A stretch of 64,000 nucleotides of DNA. It comes from Bradyrhizobium canariense. GTDB taxonomy: Bacteria > Pseudomonadota > Alphaproteobacteria > Rhizobiales > Xanthobacteraceae. The first letter of the stretch is position 1; every line of letters begins with the position of its first letter. Below the pieces are notes generated by a model. That model was not told the origin of the DNA and made no database searches. It saw only the letters and a list, made by a program, of their open reading frames with translations. Location of the stretch: NCBI RefSeq assembly GCF_900105125.1, contig NZ_LT629750.1:4092001-4156000 (forward strand), in the 5' to 3' direction. The position numbers and the translations under genes are program-made. Shown here in pieces: positions 1 through 9,027 of the stretch.

Positions 1-350
1 TCGGGCGCATAGCGATCCATTATTTCTGCGTCGACACCGGCTTCCGGTGCGGAACGCCGTTCTGGCCGGAGCGCCATCGAAAATCCCGGCGCGCACGCCT
101 GTTGGCGCCGATAGTACAGATTCGCCGATCGAACGTCATTGCACCGGGATGGCGCAACACCGCTTTGTCGATTTCGGTATCGCTGGTGAGGTACAACGAA
201 CCCGCTTGACCTCGACCAAAAGAGCAAGAAAATCAGCCGAACAGAGTTTTATCCTCCCGCTCACAACGGTCTGGTTGCAGGGCCTGCGGATTTACTTCAT
301 TTACGTACTTCCCATGACTCCCAGCAATCGGAAATCACGAAAAGCACCCC
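1..350. other. left edge, no gene supported
   Basis: I see no convincing gene here. The plus-strand reading frame from 47 to 358 has no recognisable domain and overlaps the start of the gamma-glutamyltransferase gene, so I treat it as chance. On the minus strand an ATG at 22-20 could begin a gene that leaves the window on the left (first residues MDRYAP), but about seven codons cannot support a call. Confidence 0.4.
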
Positions 351-1943
351 ATGCGTGACCAGTTCAGTAATACCCAGCAGATCCGCAAACCGGCCGTCGT
401 CTCCAAAGGCGGAATCGTCGCCGCGCAATCGCGCCGGGCGGCCGAGGTCGGAGCCGCGATTCTGGCCGATGGCGGCGACTGCGTGGATGCGGTGGTCGCC
501 ACCACTTTCGCGCTGGGCGTACTCGAACCCTGGATGAGCGGCCTCGGCGGCGGCGGCGCCATGGTGCTCTATCGCGCCCGCGAAGACCGTTATGAAGTGA
601 TCGACTACGGCATGCGGTCGCCTCGCGGCATTCGCTTCGAGGACTATCCGTTGACCGGCGATGGCGCCGCCTCCGACCTCTTCCCCTGGCCGCGGGTGAA
701 GGACGACCGCAATCTTCATGGTCCCGGCTCGATCGCCGTACCCGGCGTGGTCGCCGGCATGGAAGAGGCGCATCGCCGCCACGCCAAAATGCCTTGGGCT
801 GAACTGCTCGGTCCTGGCGTCGCGCTGGCCGGCGAAGGTCTCGCAGTGGATTGGTGGACCACGCTGATGATTTCCAGCGTAGCTGCAGACCTGCGACGTT
901 ATCCCGCGAGCGCCGCGGCGTATCTGAAGGACGGGCTCCCCCCAAACGCGCAATGGGGCATCAAGGCTGACGTGCGCCTGCCGCAGGACAGACTAAAAGC
1001 GACGCTTGCGCACCTCGCGGCGCAGGGCCCGCGCGATTTCTACCAAGGCGATCTGGCGCGCAGCATCGCGGCCGACGTGCAGGCGGGCGGCGGTCCGCTG
1101 TCGGTCGAAGACCTCGCTTCCTTCCGCGCCCATTTGCGCGAACCGTTGAGGATTCCCTATCGTGGCGGCGGGGTATACGCGACGCCGGAGCTCACTTGCG
1201 GCCCCACGCTGGCGCATGCCTTGCGCCTGCTGCAGGACAGTTTGCCAGCCGAACACGGCACGCCTGATGCGTCGGCCTACACGGCCTATGCGCTGGCGCT
1301 GCAATCGGCCTACCGCGAGCGGCTGCAAGACATGGGCGATGCCGACGGCCGGCGCGCGCTCGGCGCGGAATATCTGGCGCCCGCCTGCACCACGCATTTT
1401 TCGGTGGTCGACCGCGACGGCAACATGGCGGCGGTGACGCAAACCCTGCTGTCGACGTTCGGCTCGAAATTCGTCACGCCGCAAAGCGGGATCACGATGA
1501 ACAACGGCGTCATGTGGTTCGATCCGACTCCCGGCGGCCCCAATTCGCTGGCGCCCGGCAAGCGTTGCCTGACCAATTACACGCCGGTGCTGGCGCAAAT
1601 TGCCGATGGCCGGCGCCTCGCACTTGGCGCCTCCGGCGGACGGCGCATTCTGCCGGCGGTGATGCAGATGCTGTCCTTTGTGATGGACTACGGCATGGAC
1701 CTCGATGCCGCGATCCACCAGCCGCGGATCGATGCCAGCGAAGGCCCGGTGGTGATCGGCGATATGCGTCTGCCGGCGCAGGTGCGAGACGAGTTGCGCG
1801 CACGTTTCGATTACGAAGACGCCCGCATCCAGACCCTGCCGATGAAGTTCGCCTGCCCGAGCATCGTGTTGCGCGACGGCGCGACCAACAGCGGCGCCAC
1901 CGAGATATTCCAGCCCTGGGGCGACGCGGTGGCGGAGGGGTGA
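351..1943 (+). CDS. ggt: gamma-glutamyltransferase family protein
   Basis: The 530-residue product is a gamma-glutamyltranspeptidase of the Ntn-hydrolase fold, which cleaves the gamma-glutamyl bond of glutathione and transfers or hydrolyses the glutamyl group. The N-terminal half carries the family segment GLGGGGAMVLY (about residues 63-73). The autoprocessing site is visible as ACTTHFSVVD, where Thr347 should become the N-terminal nucleophile of the small subunit, followed by the GITMNNGVMWFDP loop. I see no clear signal peptide, so a periplasmic location is not supported. This is typical of the shorter, GGT-like family members in Rhizobiales. The ATG at 351 has only a weak ribosome-binding site. 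It is a single-gene unit with 146 bp before the next gene. Confidence 0.9.
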   Translation: MRDQFSNTQQIRKPAVVSKGGIVAAQSRRAAEVGAAILADGGDCVDAVVATTFALGVLEPWMSGLGGGGAMVLYRAREDRYEVIDYGMRSPRGIRFEDYPLTGDGAASDLFPWPRVKDDRNLHGPGSIAVPGVVAGMEEAHRRHAKMPWAELLGPGVALAGEGLAVDWWTTLMISSVAADLRRYPASAAAYLKDGLPPNAQWGIKADVRLPQDRLKATLAHLAAQGPRDFYQGDLARSIAADVQAGGGPLSVEDLASFRAHLREPLRIPYRGGGVYATPELTCGPTLAHALRLLQDSLPAEHGTPDASAYTAYALALQSAYRERLQDMGDADGRRALGAEYLAPACTTHFSVVDRDGNMAAVTQTLLSTFGSKFVTPQSGITMNNGVMWFDPTPGGPNSLAPGKRCLTNYTPVLAQIADGRRLALGASGGRRILPAVMQMLSFVMDYGMDLDAAIHQPRIDASEGPVVIGDMRLPAQVRDELRARFDYEDARIQTLPMKFACPSIVLRDGATNSGATEIFQPWGDAVAEG

Positions 1944-2089
1944 GCGACGAACGGCGGGGCGCCAGTCCCGCTGACCATTTCCGTGGTTCGATCCGATGAA
2001 CGGCGGCGAGTAAAAGCCCCTTCGAACCTATCGCCAGCCCCGCGAGACCAATAGCATCAGGGATTTCGCTGCGCTGAGGAAGAAGGGTC

Positions 2090-3691
2090 ATGGCTGGTCG
2101 GATCGGCATCGTGTCGCGATTGATGATCGCGGCATTTTTGATGTGCGCCAGCCTGTCTTCCGCGGCGCATGCCGAAAAACGGGTGGCGCTGGTGATCGGC
2201 AATTCGGCCTATCAGGCCGTCCCGGCACTGCCGAATCCGGCCAACGACGCCAGGCTGATGTCGGACACGCTTTTGTCGCTCGGCTTTTTCGTGGTCGGCG
2301 GCGGCGCCCAAATCGACCTCGACAAGTCCGGCTTCGACGGCGCGCTGCAGAAATTCTCAACCGAATTGACCGGCGCCGACGTCGCGCTGTTTTATTACGC
2401 CGGCCACGGCGTGGAGACCCACGGCCTCAACTATCTCGTGCCGGTCGATGCCCATCCGCAGGATGAGGCCGATGTCTTCATGCAGATGGTCGGCACCTCC
2501 GGCATCCTCGACGAGCTGGAGAAATCCGGCACGCGGATCAATCTGGTCTTGCTCGACGCCTGCCGCGACAACCCGTTCAGCGGCCATGGCGTGCGTTCGA
2601 CGACCGGCGGACTCGCGCAAATGCCCGCGCCGGTCGGGACCCTGATTTCGTTCGCGACCCAGCCACGCAGCGTCTCGCTGGATGGCACTGACGGTCACAG
2701 CCCCTATACCCGAGCGCTGGTCGAGGCGATGCAGAAACCTGGCGCCGGCCTGTTCAAGACCTTTAACGAAGTCGGACTTGCGGTTGACAAGGCGACCAGC
2801 GGCCAGCAATTGCCGTGGGTGTCGTCTTCGCCCATCAGCGGCAATTTTTATTTCTCCGGCAAGGCTGTGCCGGCGACCGCGGATGCCAGGCCGGCGCCGA
2901 GTTCGCCAGATACACCAGCTCCAACCGCACCCGTCCAGCAAGCACGGCTCTCGCCGCCGGACGATCCGCTGCGTCACGATCTCATCACCGACTGCGATCG
3001 GCTGGCCGCGATGCCCTACGATACCGGCCATGCGCCTGACCTCGCAGGCGTCGAGGTCGACAAGATCAACGTCGCTGCCGCCGCGCCCGCCTGCAACGAC
3101 GCGATCCGGCGTTACCCCGACGTGGTGAGGTTTGTATTCGAGGCCGGACGCGTGGCGACCGCGCGCAAGGACTATGTTGAAGCGCGGCGGCTTTACGAAC
3201 AGGCTGCGGCCGCCGGTTACGCCATGGCGATGAACAATATCGGCGCCCTGTACGAGGGCGGCGAAGGCACACCTATCAATTATGCCGAAGCCGTCCATTG
3301 GTACCAAAAGGCGGTAGATGCGGGCGAGCCGATCGCCATGGTCGACCTTGGCTACCAGTATGAAAACGGACACGGCGTCGCCAAGGATTACGCAAAGGCG
3401 ATCCGGCTATACGAGACGGCGGTCAAGGCCGGGGTGCCCGACGGGATGAACAATCTCGCGTTGCTCTATATGCGCGGCAGAGGCGTTGGGCGCGATTACG
3501 CCGAGGCGCGCCGTCTGTTCGAACGGTGCATCGCTCTCAACGACGCTGCCTGCATGAACGGACTCGGCGTGCTCTATAACGAGGGCGATGGCGTTCCGCG
3601 CAATCCCAGGACCGCGCGTCAATGGTTCGAGAAGGCGGCAGCGCTGGGCAATCCCGAGGCCAGGCAAAATCTGCGAGGAAGGGGACGGTGA
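2090..3691 (+). CDS. secreted caspase-like (peptidase C14) protein with Sel1 repeats
   Basis: The 533-residue product starts with a signal peptide (about residues 1-28, ending AHA). A caspase/metacaspase-like domain follows, beginning KRVALVIGNSAY. Its catalytic dyad is visible: His106 in YYAGHG and Cys158 in LLDACRDNPF. A Pro/Ala-rich linker (about 265-290) leads to a C-terminal half with several Sel1-like repeats (about 385-530; recurring pattern A-x-x-x-Y-x-x-A-x-x-x-G). These repeats usually mediate protein-protein contacts. Alphaproteobacteria carry many such caspase-plus-repeat proteins, and few have known substrates. The ATG at 2090 follows a purine-rich GAGGAAGAAGGG, a good ribosome-binding site. 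Function beyond a probable cysteine peptidase in the periplasm is unknown. Confidence 0.9.
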   Translation: MAGRIGIVSRLMIAAFLMCASLSSAAHAEKRVALVIGNSAYQAVPALPNPANDARLMSDTLLSLGFFVVGGGAQIDLDKSGFDGALQKFSTELTGADVALFYYAGHGVETHGLNYLVPVDAHPQDEADVFMQMVGTSGILDELEKSGTRINLVLLDACRDNPFSGHGVRSTTGGLAQMPAPVGTLISFATQPRSVSLDGTDGHSPYTRALVEAMQKPGAGLFKTFNEVGLAVDKATSGQQLPWVSSSPISGNFYFSGKAVPATADARPAPSSPDTPAPTAPVQQARLSPPDDPLRHDLITDCDRLAAMPYDTGHAPDLAGVEVDKINVAAAAPACNDAIRRYPDVVRFVFEAGRVATARKDYVEARRLYEQAAAAGYAMAMNNIGALYEGGEGTPINYAEAVHWYQKAVDAGEPIAMVDLGYQYENGHGVAKDYAKAIRLYETAVKAGVPDGMNNLALLYMRGRGVGRDYAEARRLFERCIALNDAACMNGLGVLYNEGDGVPRNPRTARQWFEKAAALGNPEARQNLRGRGR

Positions 3692-3770
3692 TACGAGAAC
3701 GCCGGTTGATCTGGCAGACCGATGGCGAGCGGTTTAAAGTAGTCCAGGGCAATCAAACCGGAGCCTCGTC

Positions 3771-4178
3771 ATGCGCGCCTTCGTCTTGCTCGCCGCACTC
3801 TGGATCGGCCTCGCCTCCCCTGCTCTCGCCGCGGATGATGTTGCCACCGCGCAAGGCGTCATCCGCTCGCAGGAACAGGCGTTGGGCCGGGACGATGCGG
3901 CAACGGCCTACTCCTACGCGGCACCCGAGATCCAAAGCATGTTCCCGCAGGCCGATATATTCATGTCCATGGTTCGGCGAAGCTATGCGCCGGTCTATCG
4001 GCACAAGAGTTTCGAATTCGGCAAAGCGCAAGTTGAAGACGGCAAGATCGCACAGCACGTCCATATCATCGACGCCGATGGCAACGCGTGGGAGGCGCTC
4101 TATACGCTGGAGCCGCAGCCGGACGGCAGCCTGAAAATCATCGGCTGCGTTCTGCTCAAGGCGGGCCAGGACGTATAG
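3771..4178 (+). CDS. DUF4864 domain-containing secreted protein
   Basis: A 135-residue protein with a clean signal peptide (about residues 1-20, ending ALAA). The mature part matches my memory of the DUF4864 family: an N-terminal helix with QEQALGRDDAATAYSYAAPEIQSMFP, then a beta-rich C-terminal half ending in GSLKIIGCVLLKA. The overall shape resembles the NTF2/cystatin-like fold. No catalytic residues are apparent and the family has no assigned reaction. It sits 79 bp downstream of the caspase-like gene on the same strand, so co-transcription is possible. It converges on the MFS gene, with a hairpin between them. Confidence 0.8.
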   Translation: MRAFVLLAALWIGLASPALAADDVATAQGVIRSQEQALGRDDAATAYSYAAPEIQSMFPQADIFMSMVRRSYAPVYRHKSFEFGKAQVEDGKIAQHVHIIDADGNAWEALYTLEPQPDGSLKIIGCVLLKAGQDV

Positions 4179-4209
4179 AACCGGAAAAATGGGGAACGGG
4201 TTTGCGTTC

Positions 4210-4241
4210 AGAAAACGCGTCCAGCAGAAAGGACGTTTTCT
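4210..4241. terminator. imperfect bidirectional hairpin between convergent genes
   Basis: AGAAAACG-CG-TCC at 4210-4222 pairs with GGACGTTTTCT at 4231-4241, with a two-base CG bulge. It lies exactly between the DUF4864 gene and the convergent MFS gene. The preceding bases (4182-4208) resemble the degenerate GAACCGGAAAA...GGGAACGGG unit of a dispersed Rhizobiales element, so the hairpin may have been supplied by that repeat. Confidence 0.45.
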
Positions 4242-5478
4242 ACGCCATCGCCAGCCGCCGCGTGCGCGCGCGGATCAACAGCGACACCATGATGGTGATG
4301 TTGAGCGCGTTCCACGCCAGCCCGTTGAGGAACGCCGCGGCGTAAGAGCCGGTGGCATCGAAGATCACGCCGGAGACCCAGCCGCCGAACGACATGCCGA
4401 ACACGGAGGCGAAGATCACGATGCCGACGCGGGTCGCGGCCTCCCGTGCCGGCATCGCCTCGCGCACGATGATGGCATAGCTTGGCACGATGCCGCCCTG
4501 AAACAGGCCGAACATCGCGGAGATGATGTAGAGCGAGGTGAGGCTGTCGAAGAACAGATAGAACAGCAGCGCAAAGCCCTGCGCCACCGATCCGATCAGC
4601 AGGGTGCGGATACCGCCGATCCTGTCGGCGAGAAATCCCGAACCGATCCGGCTGATGATCCCAAAGCCGAGCATCAGCGACAGCATCTCGGCGCCACGCG
4701 CGACGCCATAGCCGAGATCGCCGCAATAGGCGACGATATGAACCTGCGGCATCGACATCGCCACGCAGCAGGCAATGCTCGCGAGCGACAGGATCGCCGT
4801 CAGCGTGTTGGTGTTGAGCCGCAAATCGACCCGCGGCGGCGGTGCGTTGACATGGCTGCGCCGTGTCGCCGCCCCCATCAGCATGCGCAACACCACCAGC
4901 GCGAGCGCCATCGCCACCGCCGTGAAGAGACCGACGGCGATGTGGGTATGGCGCCAGCCGAATGCCTCCATGGCCCAGGTCATGACAGGTGGCCAGATCG
5001 TTCCGCCGACATAGTTGCCGCTCGCGGCGATGGTGACGGCAAGGCCGCGATAGCGCTCGAACCAGTACGAGGCCTCCGCCATCAACGGACCGAATGTCGC
5101 CGATGAGCTGAGGCCGATGGCGAAATGCACCAGGATGAACTGCCAGATCGACGACGACATCCCCGCGCCGATGTAACCGAGGGCGAGGATGCCGATGCCG
5201 AGCCCGATCGCGGCGACGATGCCGTAACGGTCGGTGATTTTTCCGGTCAACACCCCGCCGGAACCAAAGCCGAGCATCACCATGGTGAAGGCCAGCGAGG
5301 CGGTGCCCCGGCTCGCCCCGAACTCAGCCTGCACCACCGGGAGCGCCACCACGACCGACCACATGCCGACGCTGCCGAGCGAGCCAATGATCACGGCCAC
5401 GACCAGCCGGGTCCATGCCCGGCGCGAGTCGGGGACAAACAGCTCTGAATCTCGGGTGATTTGAGAAGAAATTTCCAC
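4240..5478 (-). CDS. MFS transporter
   Basis: A 12-helix major facilitator superfamily permease of about 412 residues. The helix 2-3 loop motif GKITDRYG is visible, as is a second-half counterpart, GFLADRIGG. The open frame continues upstream to 5703, but that stretch translates a dispersed repeat (5590-5665). I therefore take the GTG at 5478, shortly before the first membrane helix, as the more likely start; the ribosome-binding site there is weak. The sequence resembles monocarboxylate/oxalate-type MFS permeases, but no substrate can be assigned. It lies downstream of the chromate operon on the same strand, separated by more than 200 bp that include the repeat, so it is probably a separate unit. 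Confidence 0.85.
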   Translation of the reverse strand: MEISSQITRDSELFVPDSRRAWTRLVVAVIIGSLGSVGMWSVVVALPVVQAEFGASRGTASLAFTMVMLGFGSGGVLTGKITDRYGIVAAIGLGIGILALGYIGAGMSSSIWQFILVHFAIGLSSSATFGPLMAEASYWFERYRGLAVTIAASGNYVGGTIWPPVMTWAMEAFGWRHTHIAVGLFTAVAMALALVVLRMLMGAATRRSHVNAPPPRVDLRLNTNTLTAILSLASIACCVAMSMPQVHIVAYCGDLGYGVARGAEMLSLMLGFGIISRIGSGFLADRIGGIRTLLIGSVAQGFALLFYLFFDSLTSLYIISAMFGLFQGGIVPSYAIIVREAMPAREAATRVGIVIFASVFGMSFGGWVSGVIFDATGSYAAAFLNGLAWNALNITIMVSLLIRARTRRLAMA

Positions 5479-5589
5479 GGCGCACGCAACTTCGTTGGCC
5501 CGAGCCCTCTGGTCAAGCGTTATGGCGCGATATTGGGCATGCAGATGCGGGACAGCGGGCGGTAGGAGAACGGTGTCGGCCGCTCCTGC

Positions 5590-5665
5590 TCCGTCATTCC
5601 GGGGCGCCGGCAAACCCCGAATCTCGCACGGGAACCTCTGGATTCCGGATTCGCGCTGGCGCGCG
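5590..5665. repeat. dispersed palindromic repeat (Bradyrhizobium type)
   Basis: The segment starts with CGTCATTCCGGGGCGCC and contains nested inverted halves: ATTCCGGGG against CCCCGAAT, then GGATTCCGGATTCGCGC. I recognise this as one of the common intergenic palindromic repeats of Bradyrhizobium and Rhodopseudomonas genomes. It lies between the MFS gene and the propeller gene and creates the artificial N-terminal extension of the MFS reading frame. Confidence 0.6.
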
Positions 5666-5699
5666 CCCGTGCCAGTCCTCTGCGTTGCATTGTTGTCTA

Positions 5700-6809
5700 T
5701 CAAGGTATCGGTCGGAACATCCAGATGGCCGCCGGCTCGGCCGCGTTCGTCCGGACGGCAACCAGCAAACGGTCAAGTTCGGGTACCAAGAGCGACGTGC
5801 GTGCGCCGGACACCGTGGGAATGCGCGCGATGCGCCGATAGGTCGTCCCCTTCGCTTCGAAAACATCGAGAAAGCCCGCCCCGCAACTCACGTAGACGCG
5901 GCCACGCTTCATATCGACGAACAGATCATCGGCGTCGCCACAGGACTCGGCAGTCGCGATCAGCTTGCCACCTGTCATGGAGAAGACGCCAAGCTCGGCG
6001 GGCGCCCGGAAGATCACCAGAACCTGGCGGCGCACGGGATCCAGGGCCATCGGAAAGTTGGCGTCGTGATCGGGTATCGGCCACTTACCGGTTTGTCTTT
6101 GCGAGGCGCGGTCGACGACGGCGATACCATGCGCATCCGGCACATTGACAAAGACTTGCCCGATATCATGATCGATCTGGAAGCCTTCGGGGTGCGCCTT
6201 GACCGGGATGTCGCCGACTTTGCTGCGGGTCGTCGGATCGATGACGGCCAGCGCGCCGCTGCCATGGGCGATGAGAATCCGATTGGCCGCAGGGTCGACG
6301 CGAACATTGTCCGCGTCGCTGCCAAGCTCAATCTGGCCGTTGGGTTTGTATTCGTTTCCTTCGAACAAGCGCACGGAACCGTCGCCGGCGTTGGCGACGT
6401 AAAGCGTGTCGGTGGACGGCTCATAGCCGACACCTTGCGGCTCTTTCAGTCCCGTGATCGTCTGCAGCAGTTTGCGATTGGCGAGATCGACGACGCCGAC
6501 ACTGTCGTTGCCCAATTCGGCCACGAACAACCGCTGGCGCTTTAAGTCGACCGCCATGTGGTCGATCCGTCCTCGCACGTCGCCAAGGGCGATTTTGGTT
6601 TCGAGCTGAAGCGGCGACATCTCGGCCGGCTGTGCGATCGCTTCGGTCAGGAGTGATGGCAGCAGAGTGGCGCAGAACACTGAACAGAGGCCGAGAAGGC
6701 GGCACTCCCAGCTAAACCGAGCAAGGCAGCGAATCCAAGAACCACCGTGCCAAGAATGGACAGCAGCATTATTCTTCGCATCAGATTTTCCTCTATAATC
6801 AAACGACAT
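5700..6809 (-). CDS. YVTN/YncE-type beta-propeller protein, last gene of the chromate operon
   Basis: The product (369 residues from the ATG at 6809) is a periplasmic-type seven-bladed beta-propeller. Repeated blades read like RLFVAELGNDSVGVVDLANRKLLQTI, TLYVANAGDGSVRLFEG and QVFVNVPDAHGIAVVDR. Such proteins usually bind partners or small ligands and are not enzymes. The start is unclear. The ATG at 6809 has AAAAGGAAAT upstream and clears the chrA stop. However, a second ATG at 6781 (AGAGGA upstream) opens a textbook signal peptide in a different frame, which stops after 43 codons. The N-terminus may be frameshifted. The role in chromate tolerance is inferred only from position. Confidence 0.75.
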   Translation of the reverse strand: MSFDYRGKSDAKNNAAVHSWHGGSWIRCLARFSWECRLLGLCSVFCATLLPSLLTEAIAQPAEMSPLQLETKIALGDVRGRIDHMAVDLKRQRLFVAELGNDSVGVVDLANRKLLQTITGLKEPQGVGYEPSTDTLYVANAGDGSVRLFEGNEYKPNGQIELGSDADNVRVDPAANRILIAHGSGALAVIDPTTRSKVGDIPVKAHPEGFQIDHDIGQVFVNVPDAHGIAVVDRASQRQTGKWPIPDHDANFPMALDPVRRQVLVIFRAPAELGVFSMTGGKLIATAESCGDADDLFVDMKRGRVYVSCGAGFLDVFEAKGTTYRRIARIPTVSGARTSLLVPELDRLLVAVRTNAAEPAAIWMFRPIP

Positions 6810-6826
6810 CGCCGCAGATTTCCTTT

Positions 6827-8005
6827 TTATTTGACCATCACCCAGGTCGGCTGCAGCCACGGAAACGCGATCAAGCCAACCACCGCGGTCGCGGCAATCA
6901 GCAGCGGATTGCTCACTTTCCACCGGAACAGGATGGCAAGGGAAACCAATCCAATCGAAGCGGTGAGCCAGTCGCCGATCGCGATGCGCCCCAGCAGGAT
7001 GCAGGCGCCGAGGATCGTGCCGATGGCTGCTGCGTAGGCGCCCTTAACGAATCCCTGCACGTTGGGATTGCCGCGATGCCGCGCCAGCAGGGGCGCGGCG
7101 ATCAGCACCAGCAGAAACGACGGCAAGAAGATGCCGACAGTCGAGACCACGGAACCCCAGAATCCGGCAACCAGGTAACCGACGAAGGTCGCGGTGATGA
7201 CGACGGGGCCTGGACTGATCATGCCGATGGCAACTGCGATCAGAAATTGGCGCTGATCGAGCCAGCCGAACTGCTGCACAAGTCCCTGTTCGAGAAACGG
7301 CACGATCACGAGGCCGCTACCGAAAGTCAGCGAGCCCGCCTTGAGGAAGAACAACAGGAGCTTGCCCAGGATAGACCCCGAGGCGGTTGGCGCGAGCTGC
7401 GCCAACACCGGTGCGACCGTCACTGAGAGTGCCGTCGGCGGCGCGCGGCGGAACATGCCGCCGTAATAGAGGATGCCGACGATGCCAGCGCCGATAAACA
7501 ATAGCGCTACTTCGGCCTGAAGAATGACCGTCACCGCCAGGCAAACGGCGGCGATTGCCCATTGCAGCCCGTCTTCCATGCCGAGCTTGGCGAGCCTGTA
7601 GCAAGAATGCAGGATGAGTGCGATGACGGCGGGACTCACGCCGTAGAAGATCGCCGTGACCGGCTGGAGGTCGCCGAGATAGACGTAGAGTGCGCCCAAG
7701 GCAGCTACGATGACGAAGTTCGGCAGAATGAAGGCCCAGCCTCCGGCCCAGGCGCCCCAGAAGCCGCCACGCAGGTAGCAAACGTAGATGCCGACCTGGA
7801 TCGCAAGCGGCCCCGGAAGCGACTGGCAGATGGCGATGGCCTCGCGCATCTGCTCCTTCGTCAGCCACTTCTTCCCATCGACCAGCTCACGCTCCATCTG
7901 ACCGACCAGCGCGACCGGACCGCCGAAACCGAGGCAGCCGAGGCGCAGGAAGTAGAGGACCAGCTCGCCGATCCGGCCGCTTTCGGTCGTTGTGGTGGTC
8001 GTCAT
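6827..8005 (-). CDS. chrA: chromate efflux transporter ChrA, two-domain CHR family
   Basis: The roughly 392-residue product is a long-chain CHR-family chromate/sulfate transporter, which expels chromate from the cytoplasm. It has two homologous halves. The first carries GCLGFGGPVALVGQME and SLPGPLAIQ (about residues 24-75); the second carries AGSLTFGSGLVIVPFL and ISPGPVVITATFVGYL. About 10-12 hydrophobic helices are apparent. The frame begins with GTG at 8008 immediately followed by ATG at 8005; I use the ATG. It follows the DUF1259 gene by about 24 bp and precedes the propeller gene, with chrB at the head of the same operon. Confidence 0.93.
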   Translation of the reverse strand: MTTTTTTESGRIGELVLYFLRLGCLGFGGPVALVGQMERELVDGKKWLTKEQMREAIAICQSLPGPLAIQVGIYVCYLRGGFWGAWAGGWAFILPNFVIVAALGALYVYLGDLQPVTAIFYGVSPAVIALILHSCYRLAKLGMEDGLQWAIAAVCLAVTVILQAEVALLFIGAGIVGILYYGGMFRRAPPTALSVTVAPVLAQLAPTASGSILGKLLLFFLKAGSLTFGSGLVIVPFLEQGLVQQFGWLDQRQFLIAVAIGMISPGPVVITATFVGYLVAGFWGSVVSTVGIFLPSFLLVLIAAPLLARHRGNPNVQGFVKGAYAAAIGTILGACILLGRIAIGDWLTASIGLVSLAILFRWKVSNPLLIAATAVVGLIAFPWLQPTWVMVK

Positions 8006-8029
8006 CACCAGTTGCCCCTATTTGTCCTC

Positions 8030-8974
8030 TCAACTCTTCGTGCTGGCCGTCTTACCGAGGGCCGCGCGCAGTCCCTTGGCGAGCTTGATCGCGTCGTCGT
8101 TTGCCCAGAAGTGCATGAAGAAAAGACGCGGATTCTCATCCAACATGTGATTGTGGAGCGCGGTGACTTCGATGCCGTTCGTCCGCAGCGCTTGGATCAC
8201 CGGGTTCACTTCGTCGCCGGTAAGAACAAAGTCACCGGTGATGGCTGCCTTGCCGCCGCCGGTCGGCTGAAAATTGATGCCGATCGCGACGCCCATCGGC
8301 CCGACCGGACTCAATTGCATGCCGTCTTCGGTGATGGGATCGCGGCGCGGCACGTTGAATTGGTAGACGCCGCCGTTCGCCTGACCTTTGACACCAATGA
8401 TCTGGTCAAGTTGGGCCGTATCGAGCTCCACGGCCGGCGGTGGAGTTGCCGGTGTCGGTAGCGCCCCTGGGGTTTTGCTTGCGGCCAGCGCCTCGCGGAT
8501 AGCGGTGGCAAGTTTGACGGGATCGCCCTGGCCGGCGATGTGCATGTAGAAGGTCTCGGGACTGGCACGCAGCAGATGATTGTGGATGGCGGTGATCTCG
8601 AGCCCGTTGGCGATCATCTTAGCCATCACGGGATTGATCTCGGAGTCCAGCAGAACCAGGTCGCCCATGATCATGGCGCTGCCGTGCATCGGCTTGAACG
8701 CGACCCAGCCACCAAGTGCCAGCGCAGGTTTGATCGTCACGCCGTCCAAAGTCACCGAAAGGTCGGTGCGCGGAAAACCGTAGCGATGCACGTCTCCCGT
8801 AACGACCGCTTTCCGGCTGAAAACGTCGTCGACCTGTTCCCAATTGATGTCTTGTGCATGTGCCGCGCTCACGAAAGGTTCGGCGAATATTCGCCAATCG
8901 ATCTTCTGTACGCTTGCTGCAATTGCCAGAACGGCCGCGACGATCGACGCCGTAGCTAAAAGTACCTTGCGCAT
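8030..8974 (-). CDS. DUF1259 (LppY/LpqO-like) secreted protein
   Basis: A 314-residue exported protein: signal peptide ending AHA (about residues 1-40), then two copies of the DUF1259 fold (about 42-165 and 188-305) joined by an Ala/Pro linker. Each copy ends with the same signature: ITAIHNHLL...FYMHIAGQGD in the first and VTALHNHML...FFMHFWANDD in the second. The repeated HNH and MH motifs suggest metal coordination, but no activity is known to me. DUF1259 genes often accompany chrA/chrB in soil Proteobacteria, which supports a periplasmic role in metal or oxidant stress. The ATG is preceded by AAAGGAGG, a strong ribosome-binding site. Confidence 0.85.
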   Translation of the reverse strand: MRKVLLATASIVAAVLAIAASVQKIDWRIFAEPFVSAAHAQDINWEQVDDVFSRKAVVTGDVHRYGFPRTDLSVTLDGVTIKPALALGGWVAFKPMHGSAMIMGDLVLLDSEINPVMAKMIANGLEITAIHNHLLRASPETFYMHIAGQGDPVKLATAIREALAASKTPGALPTPATPPPAVELDTAQLDQIIGVKGQANGGVYQFNVPRRDPITEDGMQLSPVGPMGVAIGINFQPTGGGKAAITGDFVLTGDEVNPVIQALRTNGIEVTALHNHMLDENPRLFFMHFWANDDAIKLAKGLRAALGKTASTKS

Positions 8975-9027
8975 TTGCGCCTCCTTTGAGGTTGGTTTGT
9001 GTCGTCCATTCCCAGCGAGAGCAGAGC

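Noticed and set aside
5479..5703. Longer N-terminus for the MFS transporter
   Set aside because: The extra residues translate a dispersed palindromic repeat; the GTG at 5478 gives a normal MFS length.
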